Shown here: positions 14,101 to 25,200 of the stretch, one piece after another
How the letters are laid out: every line of letters starts with the position of its first letter
How positions within the stretch are numbered: the first letter of the stretch is position 1
Assembly: GCA_030435675.1 (NCBI GenBank)
Contig: CM059621.1
Location: forward strand, 7,502,001 to 7,566,000
Source: Steinernema hermaphroditum
Taxonomy: Eukaryota; Nematoda; Chromadorea; Rhabditida; Steinernematidae
Reading direction: 5' to 3'
DNA: 64,000 nt
The notes under the pieces: model-generated
Told to the model about the DNA's origin: nothing
Database searches by the model: none
Seen by the model: the letters and a program-made list of their open reading frames with translations, nothing else
Translations under genes and position numbers: made by a program

Positions 14101-15400
14101 TACATCCCAAGAGACAGTATATACCGAATGTTCTTCGAGTATAAATTCCCTAAAATCGCGTCACACTCACCCGGGATCAGTTTCACTTCCCGGTCAATTT
14201 TTTTTAACAAAACCCAGTTCCCATCGTTCATTCAGACACTACGGTACTCCGTCTTCTTCGTCGCCCCCTCAGGTGCCTAATCCCCATTAGAACCAGACCT
14301 TTGTGTGTCTGCAACATGCACCCCTAACCGGTTCGGGTTTGTCCGTCACCGACTCCTTCGGTCTCCATCTCGATTTCCCCTTTCGCACTCACTCGCAACA
14401 TTCTCATGACTATCCATCACTCGATTAAGTCGCAATTAACTCGAGCACCTCTTCTACTACATGCCGCCGGTCCTCGAAACTTGGGAACCCCTCGCCTTCG
14501 TCCTTGTCCTCGCCGATCTTTGCGCCGGCCGAACAGCGCCGTCGGCTGTCTGCAAAAGTGCATTTGCCGCGCTTCTCTGCGCCCTCCGCACCCGCGCGCA
14601 CCCCTAACAAAGAGTCGTAAACGGGGAAGGCGCGATCGCTCCCACGATTGTCTTCTGTGCGTAGCCCTAACGCGTCCTGACGCGATTACGGCCTTCGGCG
14701 CCCGATCGGCCCCATATGCAAATTTTTTGCGCAATGGGAAGAAGCGAATTAAGCGGAAAAAGAGGGTTTCCAGCGATTCAAGGGGTCAGGATAAGGAGGG
14801 GTTGCGGCATAAGTGAGACGGGACGAGCTCTAGAGTGGTTTTTCCTGCACGTCTAAAAAGTCGGAGAAAAAGGTTTAAAGCCGTAAGTGCAGAAAAGTGC
14901 ATTTCGAGGTGTAACATTCCTCGGGGAATCGTGGGAAAAACGTTTAGAACCGGATGAACCCTGCAGAGTGGACCCTTACACCTCTTGGGAAATGAGCTTT
15001 GATTGAAAATGATCTCTGAGTGGCTCGATATAGCGCAAGATCATATACTGGTTACTGTCCTGATGTTTGGAAGGTTCTTCTGTTACATCTGACTCCCACC
15101 TTTAGGGTGCCTATAAATCTAAGATCCAAACAGAACGCTATTCGCACAAAAAGGTTCGATTTGCACCGAGTCGTAAATCCTCGACTATCGCGGGCATCTC
15201 TGTTGTGACAAGAAGGTTAGCACTCGGCCATAAAGTCAAATTTAGTTTTGATGCGCGAAGACGATACGCATCGGTGCAAACGTTGATTTACGAGTGTTTA
15301 CTTTATGCCTGGTAGTCGTAAAGCTGTTTTTTGATGGCCGTCAGGGATAAGGTGTCCGACAAATAGGTTTACGACCGCGGTCAGGCGGTACTGTAAAGTC

Positions 15401-15423
15401 GGGGGATTCCATTCAAATCCCCC
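15401..15423. repeat. Short hairpin (8-bp stem)
   Basis: GGGGGATT at 15401-15408 is the exact reverse complement of AATCCCCC at 15416-15423, with a 7-nt loop. It resembles a tRNA T-arm at first sight, but no tRNA A box or acceptor stem surrounds it. It is an isolated hairpin of unknown role. Confidence 0.35.
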
Positions 15424-16899
15424 AAAACAATGTATGGATCGATAATCCTGTATACAGTACCTCGGACACTGACCACAGAGCGTCGCTATCAGTGGTTTTT
15501 TTGTGTTTTCCGGCGAATAATCGGCTCACACGTGTCTTCTCGGCGACCCCCGCGGGCGATTGTGCCGGCTTCGATTCGCGCTGTGCGCCCCCACCGTTCG
15601 ACTGGGACCTCTTCCAGATGTTTTTTATTTGCTTTCGGTGGTCTCGCCGCGACAAAAAAATGGCGCCGACGCCCACCGTTCGGCTGCCGCAGGGTAAATA
15701 TTTTCGCGCGCCAGGATTACCGATATCCCCCTCTGCGCGCCGGAAGAACCGGGAAATGGGGCAATTTGGGAAGGCGCAGGTCTGTCCGCTGTTGTCTCTT
15801 TTTGGCGACGGCAGTGTTTAAAGCAAACAAAAATGGAAATGTCAACAGAAAGGATCCGAGGCGAGTCGAGGCGAGGCGACGTGGTTGTGAATTTTGCGAC
15901 TCCGGATGGTTCAGATGGAGGGCAATATCGAATATTGGCGATGTGAAGTAGTGAAAGGTAGCGTTAGGTTGTATAAGAGTGTATAAGAGTGTATTATTCG
16001 ATTGTAACCATCTAGTGATAGAATGAAGATCTAGAAGGCCTTCTTTCCTTTCGTTGTTTCTTTATGTTTACTTTTCTTCATATGGTATTCAAAGAGCGAT
16101 GAATTTCCAAGGGACGCCCTTTCCTTCTTCGCTCTCTGATCTCATATCTCATTCAGTACTATGTGCTCGCTCTTTCTAATTGTGTGTTTCTCGCTGCGTA
16201 ATCACCCCAGGGAATGAGGAAATTGGGCTTTGTTGCCATGTGGCTCGACGATGTTTCGTATATCGGCTCATCTGATTATGTCACTTTGGGACCTTATTAA
16301 AGCAGTACCTCCGGATCCCTACTTTCGCTTTGGCTTCCAAGCGTCCATGCATCAAGACGTCTCTCTCTAGTCTGTTCCCTCATGTGTTATTCCTGCTTTC
16401 TAATTGCGTGTTTCCCCCTAATCACCCCAATTCCGCCGCTCATTACTCTCGGCGTGTGTGTTGCCTGATCGCTGGCGAAGTTGCTCACAAGTTGCAGCCG
16501 AGGCGCGCCCTTGCCGACAGCCGGGCACTTCGAGATTAGTTTAAGCTCTCCGCCCGTCGGGACGTGTCGCCACGTGCCAGTCGGTCTCGAAGCGCGCGTC
16601 CCTCCGACGACAGCTTTATCTCCTCGAAGAACCCTTTGGCCCCGCCGCGGCTACTCCTCTCCGCTTTTCCCTCCAGTTTTTGTTTCCCCTGAGTAGTGAC
16701 TAATACGTTTACTATCATGTTACATCTTGTATCACAACTTCTGAGAACTCAGAAGGAAACATTTCACGTGCCTAAGCCGATGCTAATCCAGAGAGGATGC
16801 ACGCATTTCCGCATTAAATGAGGGCAATCTCGCCGATTAGTCACTCTGTTTTCGCGTTTCGCCAACAGTTCCTCTTCTTATCTCTCCGTCGGAAACATT

Positions 16900-19800
16900 C
16901 CGAGTAAATAGCAACACATGGTCCAGGTCCCATTTAGGCCTCTTTTGCTCAGGGCCTTTCTTTGCAGAAATCCAATTCGGCGCGTTGCGAAGTGACTCGG
17001 ATCCGCGCACTATCGGATTACTCGCGTGTGTTTTTGTTTACCCCCCGCCGAGGTGCGCGTAATTCGATTAATTCCACCGCGGCGTCGCCGAAGACGTCCC
17101 GGAACGGGTTTGTTGCGAGCCGGAGCGATAAATTGTCGGTTCGCAGACGCCTCGTCCGGCGCCTTATCTGTGCCGTTGCAAAGCGCCCTTTTCACGGTCA
17201 GTCCTGTGTCCGTTTCCAAAAACGAACGCGACCGCCGCGCGACCTTCCTTGATTAATAAGGGACAATAAACGGCGCGCGAGGGGTATATTAATAAAAAGT
17301 GACGTTTGCACCCGGGATGCAGGTTACAAAGTGCAGTTTTTCGGCGCTTCGGTGGGGGAGTCGGTGGAACGGATCCCCCTTTTTCGGGATCGCCCCCTCG
17401 GGGATGCGCACAAGGACCTCTATCGAGGAGAGCCGAAAGCGGCGGCGACATATGTCCGTTGCTATGACGCGGCACTAATTATTCATAATCGCTTTGTGCC
17501 ACCTCGGAAGTGCACAAAAAAGCGAATTTTTGAGTGGCGCCCTTGGGGTAAACAAGTGATTATTCGTGGTGGAAGACAGAAAAGGAGAAATAAGGACGGC
17601 TTTCTTTCCGAATCTGCGTCACCCCGATAGAGAAAAGGAGTACAATCATTGTAGGATCAAATCATAACCCCTTATATGCTAGTAGCTCCCTCCATTCACC
17701 TGTCCACTTAGTCTCTTCCTTGTCACAGCAGACGCCCCAACTGTTCGGTGCCCTTTCGGAATTCCTCCAACCCCTACGTCAGCGGCCATGTGGTCCGAAT
17801 CTAAACACAACCTTCGCCCCTCTGCACTTTACTTCTCTCTTTTTTGTCTTTTGTTTAATCCAATTAGCCCAACAACGGTGTAAAGTGTCAGGAGCCGTGC
17901 GTCTAGACGTCGACTCTTCTTGGACCTCCGCGTACTATTACACCCTGCGCTCTACTTTCGGCGCTTCTTCTTCGCCTTCGGCTGTCAGCAGTTGCGACCG
18001 GTTCCCAAAAAGATTTATGCAGATGCGTCGCCGGTGGTCCTGCGGGTTGGGCGGGGTGGTCCGGGCGGGGAAGTTGCGCTTCTCTCGAAAGGTTTACGAC
18101 GGCCCTCTCGAGAGTCGTCGTAAACCTTTCGAGAAGTCCCGTACCACACACGGCGCTTCTCCGCTCGCCCGCGTCGCTTTTTTTGCTTCTCAGCCGCGGC
18201 CTGGTTCCGTTTTTGGGGGGTCGAGAGACTATCTTATCAGATTCGAGTCGATTTTTGCGATTTCGCCAAATCGATCGAATCGCTTCCTATCTAATCAGTG
18301 TCGAAAGGATGCAACTTTTAGAGATCGCCCATAAAACTCCGAAATCCCATTGGGAGGGAGAGCTCTTCCGCCTCGATGTTGCGATCGGTCTTCGTTCTTT
18401 GCGCACTCGTCGACGCACTCCACGGGGGACTCCACAGGAATCGCGCGGCGTTTGTTTATCCAAAGTGCATTCGCAGTGCAAATGTTGCGAACGGCGCTCG
18501 CTTTCTTCCTCCCGACGGCCCAAATTGCCTCTTTTTGAGTTCGGTCGGCCTTGCCGCGGGCACGATGCAGGCGACCGGATCGGATTACATTATGCGGCCG
18601 CGGAAAAAAGCGCCATTTCGCACCTCGCCGCGAGTTTTGTTTTCGCGACGTGCGAGGGATTCCGCGGCACGAGGCGCCTTTTGTAGCGCGTCGCACTTCG
18701 GCTTATGCTAATTAGGTGCGCCCCTAATGCATTCTTTTGTGATTCAGTCCCTTTTCGCTCGAAACTATAATAAATTCGCCGCTGCGGGGTACGGCACGGT
18801 CTGCTTTTAAAGGTTCCCCCAATTAGTCGGCGTCCGAAGTTTCCTCGGGTGGCGCCTCCTTTGTGACTCACTCACACACGGCCCGGCGAACGTCGTTCGG
18901 ACTCTCGACGGTCGCCAAAAGCACAATTGTTGCGATCCGACTTTTTGCCTCGACGCCGACGAGCGGTCGTCCGATCGGCGGCGTTATCAGGAGCCGGTCG
19001 CCGTCTTCTGATAAACGCCGGCGATGTCAGCGGCATCTAAAGGGCACCGCTGCGTTCCATGCACCTCCGAGGGCCTCAGGAGCCGGGCAGAAGGCGGCTT
19101 CGGCGCTTCCGACGAGAATCTGATGCGTCGGAGGCGATCGATCGGCGCTCTCAAGGCCTTCGAGGACTCGGAGACTTTCGAATTTCGGTCCGTTCGCACG
19201 CGGCGAAGCCGGCGACCGTCGGAGAAGACCGTTATCGCGCGGGCGGCGCCTTCCCCTCCTCCCCCTGCGCCCCTGCCTACTTCTTCCCGTCTTCTTCGTC
19301 TTATCTGGGTATCATCCATCGGCGCGCTCCTCGGTGGCGCGCTGCTCCCACTCGCCTCTCTTTTTCCGCCGCCGCCGCTGGCCCTTCGACGCTAATTGTT
19401 TTTAGTCCGTTCTTCTCCCTCGGCCACGCCTCGAACCTCTCCCGCCCGGCCGGCGACCCTCCCGATCCCTCCAAAGGGCAACAGCTGTTTTGCAGCGCGA
19501 TCTCCGGAGGAAGTGTAACGTTCTCCGGCAAGGAACTCCTTGACCACGGCTCGATGTGGCGTGAACGTCTCCGAATTAATGGCCCTTGAGTGGCGCCATC
19601 GGTCAGGCACCCTCACTGTACGCCCGAAACCGCGTATCTGATTCACTCTAAGCCGAAAATCGCGCCAAAACACACACCGACTTCTCGGATTATGTCCGAT
19701 CGGCGCGTTGTAACGAGGCCTCTTTTTGTGTCCCGACGCGCAGCCCTGAAGCGCCCCTTCTGCTCAAACAAACTGTGTTGTGCATGCACTCTCCCCACCG

Positions 19801-21432
19801 GTTTTGCACTTTTTTCCATTTTTTCGAGATCTCTCCCGTCGCGCGTTCCAACTTTTTGCGATCAATCTTAATTTGTCACTGAGGGGCTGGTTCACTTCTT
19901 CGACACCTACACCCCACTGGGAGGGACCGGGAATCGCTGCCGCCACCGTCGCTGAGATCGTCTGGAGAAGAAGTGGTGCGCTCGCTTTTTTGCTCTCGCA
20001 CAAATGCACTTTGGATGCCCTTTTCGCCGTCGGCGGTGGCGGCGCGACGACGCCCCGCCCCGCGGCCGTCGCCTCCCGCTCCACTCGCGTCGTCGTCGCC
20101 CCTCGCAGTCCGAACGAGGAGCGGCGGCGGCGGCGACGCGATTTCGAAATTCGCCCGCCGCCCGGCCCGGCGCGACGGCGGAAAAAACTCGTTTTTGCGC
20201 GTGGCTAGGGCTGTGTGCGATGCGACGACCCCGGACGGCGAAGTCGGCGCGGCGGCAAGAAGAGGAACCGGCCAGCTGGCTGCCTGGTTGGCGCGGCTGT
20301 GTGTGCTCCAGCTCTCGCCGCCGTGCTCAAGGCTAAAATGCTCGCTCTCTCTTCCCGCACACTTTCCCATGTGCTGCGCTTCGCGTCCGATTTTCGAAAT
20401 TCTTTTTTCGTCTCCGCCGGGAGCGCTTTCTGTTGCGAATGTTTGCATGAGGAGTTGTTTTGTTTTCACCTGACGACTTCCTTCCTTATCACCATCCCTC
20501 GGGTGCCCGGCGACGTTGTTGTGCTCCGGAGGGCGCCCCTCAACCGTCGACGACGTCCTTTCAATCGCCCTAATTTGGCAACATTTGCAGCGGCGCGCAT
20601 CGATCGCGTTTTTTGGTCCCCGAGGTTCGCGCCTCCAGTGGGAACCGGCTGCAGCGGGATGCTGCAGCAGGGCTAATGGTGCGTGCGTGAACCGTCCGTT
20701 GTGCGGATAATCTCCAGGTAATTGGCCGCGGCGTGGTCAGAGCGCCGGCAGATGCTATCGGCACGCGGCGCTAGATAAACATTTATGCAAATTTGTTGCG
20801 CGGAGGTTTCGCTTTCGCCGGCCGCGTGGACCTGCTGTGCGGATCGGTCTTATCGCGCCGCGGGTGATATCACCGCGACACGCTATTCTTCTCGCTTTTG
20901 TGCCTAGATTTCTCATCTTTATCCCCGTGGCGACCACTCACGCCAAGGTTCCCCGTTTAATCTCGGGTTGATCTTTACGACCGTCCGGTTCTCTGTTCCC
21001 GAAACCTCTCTCGGCGACTGTTTTCGTTGTTTATCATGGGGCTCGGGATCGCCAGAATTTCGAAATCGCGTTGCACAACGATTGCACAACGTTGATGGCG
21101 TGTTTTCGCCGAACTCCTCCGCCGATGGTGATCCGTCGGCGTTCATCGCGGCGCTCACTTCGGCAGGTCGGCCCCTACATGGAGGATTATGCAAACAAGG
21201 TCATTGAGGCGGATCATCCACTCCGCTAATCGTTTGATGAGCACGCGAGCAAAGAGAGAGAGAGTAGCGGTGCCTTGTGAACGCCTCCTACTGTAACATT
21301 AGCTTGTACAAATAGTCATTACCAGCGGTCAACGCGTTCCTCTGGAGGTCATCCGCGTCGCCACGTGTGTGTGCTTTGCTCTTCTCCGCGCCCCTCACAG
21401 AAACAGATTCTGACGTGTCCTCCTTCTTGCAG
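16900..21432. other. CpG-rich, gene-free block upstream of the 21.4-kb gene
   Basis: About 4.5 kb of markedly CpG-rich DNA. Both strands carry overlapping open frames of 60-200 codons, the expected by-product of high GC. The frames are rich in Arg/Pro/Ala/Ser, have no recognisable domain, and none is clearly preferred. The block contains several GATAA-type sites, recurrent AAGTGCA and GCGCCCCTAA words, and the hairpin at 18083-18134. It ends against an acceptor (CTTCTTGCAG, 21423-21432) just before the start codon at 21442, so it could be promoter or 5' non-coding exon/intron DNA of that gene. Confidence 0.5.
18083..18134. repeat. Perfect 19-bp inverted repeat (hairpin) with 14-nt loop
   Basis: The left arm 18083-18101 (TCTCGAAAGGTTTACGACG) is exactly complementary to the right arm 18116-18134. 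The loop 18102-18115 contains a second small palindrome, CTCTCGAGAG. An RNA from either strand would fold into a 19-bp perfect stem. It is shorter than a typical animal pre-miRNA and matches no miRNA seed I recognise. It could be a recent foldback duplication or a regulatory dyad. Confidence 0.6.
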
Positions 21433-21441
21433 ACACTCACC

Positions 21442-22284
21442 ATGATCTACTCGGAACCGGTCACCTCCAGTCAGCCGATTCCGATCCAGCCCGGAACCTT
21501 CTCCTCCTTCTCGCTGCCAGCCCGCGCCGGCGCCCTCTCCGAAAGGGTCGTCAACACCCGTCGCGGCACCGACGCCGTCGTGGCGCGCCTCCAGGAGCTC
21601 CGAGAATCGTCTTCGATGTCCTCGGTGGCCAACGCGAGCGGAAGTCGCACTCACGAGGTAAGATCACACCGTGCCGTTAAAAGCGCTAATTATCGCCTTT
21701 CAGAGTGACCGCTACTGTGACGTCTTCGACTGCGATTTGGACTTCGACGAGCGCTCGTCGTCGGATGCCGAGAACTGCGGCCTCTTCGGAGCGTACCCTC
21801 GCCAGAGGAGAGAGACGTTCGCTAAGCGAAGCAGCATCGACTCCCTCTTGGAACACTATGACTCCGAGAGCTACTCCGAAGGTACACTCTTGCCCTCAAG
21901 GAACGACGCTCATGCTCGCTTTTAGAAGGCTCCTCGAACAACAGCTCCGATGCCGACGAAGAATGCGAAGACTGCGAATGCGGCTGCAGCAAGAACGCCT
22001 ACATCAGCCGCCGATTCCTGAACCACCGCAAAGCCGCCGTCCAGCCGAATAACCCTCCGTTCAATCCGTACGCCGACAACTCCGACCTCGAGATGATGGA
22101 ACTGGACCACGAAGACCTCATGCCGCCCGCCAACATCCGCTCCGTGGGCGATGTCATCGGCTACGTGAACGTTGTCCGCGCCGAGAGACAAGAAGCGCTG
22201 CGGCGGCTGGAGGGCCTTCTGAGTCAGATCGGAGAGACGTGGATGAACAAGAAGAATCAGTACAACATGGCCCCGCAGCACTGA
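21442..22284 (+). CDS. Uncharacterised acidic protein with Cys-rich patch (250 aa)
   Basis: Three exons, 21442-21657, 21704-21881 and 21926-22284, join in frame through introns of 46 and 44 bp with good GT/AG sites (GTAAGA...TTTCAG and GTACAC...TTTTAG). The start is the first ATG after a pyrimidine-rich acceptor (CTTCTTGCAG, ending 21432), so a 5' non-coding exon or a trans-spliced leader is likely. Codons are strongly C-ending, as in the other real genes here. Visible features are a Ser/Pro-rich N-terminus, an acidic centre (CDVFDCDLDFDE), a Cys-rich patch (CEDCECGCS, about residues 149-157), a second acidic stretch, and a C-terminal amphipathic helix (about 211-240) that could form a coiled coil. 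There is no signal peptide or membrane segment. I do not recognise the family; a cytoplasmic or nuclear adaptor is only a guess. Confidence 0.8.
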
Positions 22285-25200
22285 TCCTCTCGCCTCCTAA
22301 CCAGCAACTGATACAGGTTCGTCGTGACCCGAGTGCGCATCAAATGCCACTGCAACCAACGCTCCATCAACTCTATAATATTATCGTCCTCCACATTCGT
22401 CCTATCTTCTTCTCTCTCCTCACCTCACGACCGCCGGAGGTAGTAAACTCCGTAGCCCTCTCATGACAGCCCCTATGCGTCCTATCTTCACTTTCTGTAT
22501 CATAGTCCTCTTGAATCAGCAGATAAAATCGAGACTTTTATTCTCTCCGTTAGTCCGTAGTGCCGTACCGTAGTTTCCCCGCCAACTGTCCCTCTAAATC
22601 CTGCCTGTAGATGTAGTCCGTAGATGTTGTTTGGTGTTGAGAAGAGAAAATTACTGTAGAAGCACACAGAGATACCTCGTTGCCATTCATCATCCTGACC
22701 AATTCATATCCACTCTATCACCTAAAGGGTCGTTTTCTATTTTCATATATTTGTGTTTTTGTACGCGCCGTCGCCCTGTGCTTATCTTCTTCCGCTCGTA
22801 TTTGCGTCCACCACTCCCCCAGCGCTTTGTTTATTCACCCCTACTATCCTCCTTATCCAAGTAATCGACAAATATAAAAACTGACTATACTCAAAGGTGC
22901 GAGATAACAGCCGAAGGGCGGTCAGGAGTGCACTTGGAAGAAGAGTGATCGCTTCCCTCCGTAAGGACAGCCAGCTGACGGGCGGGTTCGCCGGGTACAA
23001 TGGTCGCCAACGGCAATGCATAGTTGAGAAGACATGTGGCGGGCGACGACAAAGGCGCCGCGAAAACGGCCAACATGTGACGAGGAAAGGACAAAGAGGC
23101 GCGAGGCAACTGTAGGAGAGGCCAGAGGCAGAGAAGACGGGTGGCGATGATTAGGGCGAAAGTTGGCGGTGATCGAGAGGTGCACACGCGAAGAACCAGG
23201 AATGCGGTTGGTCGCCGCGACTGTCATCGCAGGGACGATGATGTCAGGCTCAAGGTACACAGCGAAGGAGTTCTTCTTCGAGGGACGGCGAGTTCCTCGG
23301 GTCCATCTCAAATGCTTGTCCGCTCAAATGGCGTTCTCCCAAAAACGGCAGATTTACACTTGGCGACCTTTAGAACGAACTGGAAATATCGCAAAAGACA
23401 ATGAGTGTACCAATTCTGGATTCCCAGAAGCGAAATCGCAACTATTCCTGGCGCCGGTGAGCCGCCACAGAAGCGTGCACTCCTGCGCTTACAGTTCCCA
23501 GAGCGATAAAAACTGAGAAAACAAAAAGTGCACGGGGAATCGATCAATCGCCACTTTTTGATCGAAAATCGGAGACCCTCGGCTGCTTGTGACGCGTCTG
23601 AAGGAAATCGCATTTGGGACAACCGAGAGAACGAGTTTTTCTCCATGATCTGTGCTCAGGAAGTTGGTCGAAGGAGGCGATCTCAGGAACAATCACGTAG
23701 TGCGTGACCCGAAAAGGGACGCCTCTGGCCTCGAAAAGAGAGTTTTTGTGAGAAGTAATTAATGACGGAGTGGTAGGTCTTCGTGACAATTTGTCGACAC
23801 AGTAAGAATCACAGATAGTGTCACCATGAACATGGAACACTATGCTTCTTAGATTTGAACATATGAAACGAAACTTACAAAAAACGAAGCATACGGAACC
23901 AGCATCCTCTTCAGATACAAAGTGAAATTCGAACAAAGATGTTCGAAGGGATTCTCTCTGTTCATGTCTCGTCAGAATGATGGCAGTCAGTCTACAAAGC
24001 CTTCTAAAAAGTCTCGCGTGTTCAGTCGCCTTTGACTCCACTACCCTGTCTGGAAAAAATCATTGATTGTCCATTGTATGAATCCTAAATCGTTCCTCTA
24101 AATTTAATTAAAAAAACTAAATAAAAAAAACATTGAAAACCTCGGGTTTGAAAGTGACTTTGTCGTTTTTTCACTGCATATGGATAGTTACAGTATGTTT
24201 CTATTTTCTTAGAGCTGAAAATAAGACAATCGTCTCATCTATATCTAGCGAAAGTCTGAGTAACAAAGTAATACAGAGAGGATAACGATAGCGAATTTAA
24301 GGTTTTGGAAATACAAGTTGGAAATGTAGGGTGCACAAAGAAGGAGAATTTCTCAGATAGTCAAGACCAGGAAGGTTTTGAAGAGGGACCAAAGGGGCAA
24401 AATAGTGAGTGTACTTATCAAGCAGTCTGTATTCTTAACCTTTATTCACTCTTACCGTAAACTTTTGACTCGAAAGTGAAAGGTTAGAAAATATCTCCAC
24501 TTTCGAAGAGGCACATTCTAAGAGTTCATACTTAAATATCATACTCAAGTATGCATATAGTATTACATTAATCTTGCTTCAATGCTTTCATGTGAGCTTG
24601 TTTAAAACGCGAAATATTAGACGAACCATAGTTCGAACGCTTCAATGGTTCAAATTGTTTCACGTGATCATGCTTGTTCAAAACACAATTAGACGAAACA
24701 AAGTTCGTATGAACGCGTGTATAACGTGGACCGCCATCTATGTAGTCAACTTCGTTCCCTGAATGAACTCTTCCTCTGCGTCTTCAAAAGTACCCCTCGT
24801 GATTTGACACATTTCCCGACAAACTAGATTTATCGGTTGCACTTTGAATGTACGTAGTATACTGTCGATGTGCTCTCATCGGGGTCCAATTGTTATTGGT
24901 TCGGGGATAGGTGCGCTACGAAACATCGCTTTCCGCATCGCGATGAGAGAAGCCGCTCAGACCGAATTAATTTCGTTCATTCATTTCCATGAGAATAGAG
25001 CAAAGTGCATCTTGCAGAGCCGGGGCTCGGTCCATGGCGGTTCTGCACGAAACTACTATACGTTTTCGCATCTTCGTTTCCTTTCACGGAATCTTCCCTT
25101 CTACAGTTACAGTGCGGGAGTCAGAACTCATCGAGCGCGTAAGACTAGGTTGAGAGAGGCCTGTTTCGACAGCTAACTAGCAGCATGGCAGACGTAGGCT

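Larger units (their letters stand above)
342..16900. other. Gene-poor region, first part
   Basis: I find no supported gene here. Open frames are short (under about 160 codons), overlap on both strands, mostly lie in GC-rich patches and lack recognisable domains. Composition alternates between AT-rich stretches (for example 2.5-3.7, 5.5-7.3, 8.6-9.9 and 12.3-13.0 kb) and CpG-rich patches (0.55-0.75, 3.7-4.1, 10.0-10.7, 11.7-12.1, 13.1-13.9, 14.4-14.7 and 15.4-15.9 kb). Short words such as AAGTGCA and GC(A/G)CCCCT recur in the GC-rich patches. It lies between the 3' end of a peptidase gene and a same-strand gene starting at 21442, so distal regulatory DNA, a long 5' intron or undetected non-coding RNA are all possible. 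Confidence 0.6.

Noticed and set aside
15401..15423. tRNA-like T arm
   Set aside because: The stem-loop has no matching tRNA A box, anticodon arm or acceptor stem.
17720..20676. Many frames of 100-200 codons rich in Arg/Pro/Ala/Ser
   Set aside because: High CpG content removes stop codons on both strands; there is no conserved motif and no preferred frame.
22888..23309. Minus-strand frame that can be spliced (intron ending GATGACAG) into about 120 aa with hydrophobic segments, GPCR-like at first sight
   Set aside because: It lies in GC-rich DNA where all frames are open; the splice sites are mediocre and no family motif is visible.
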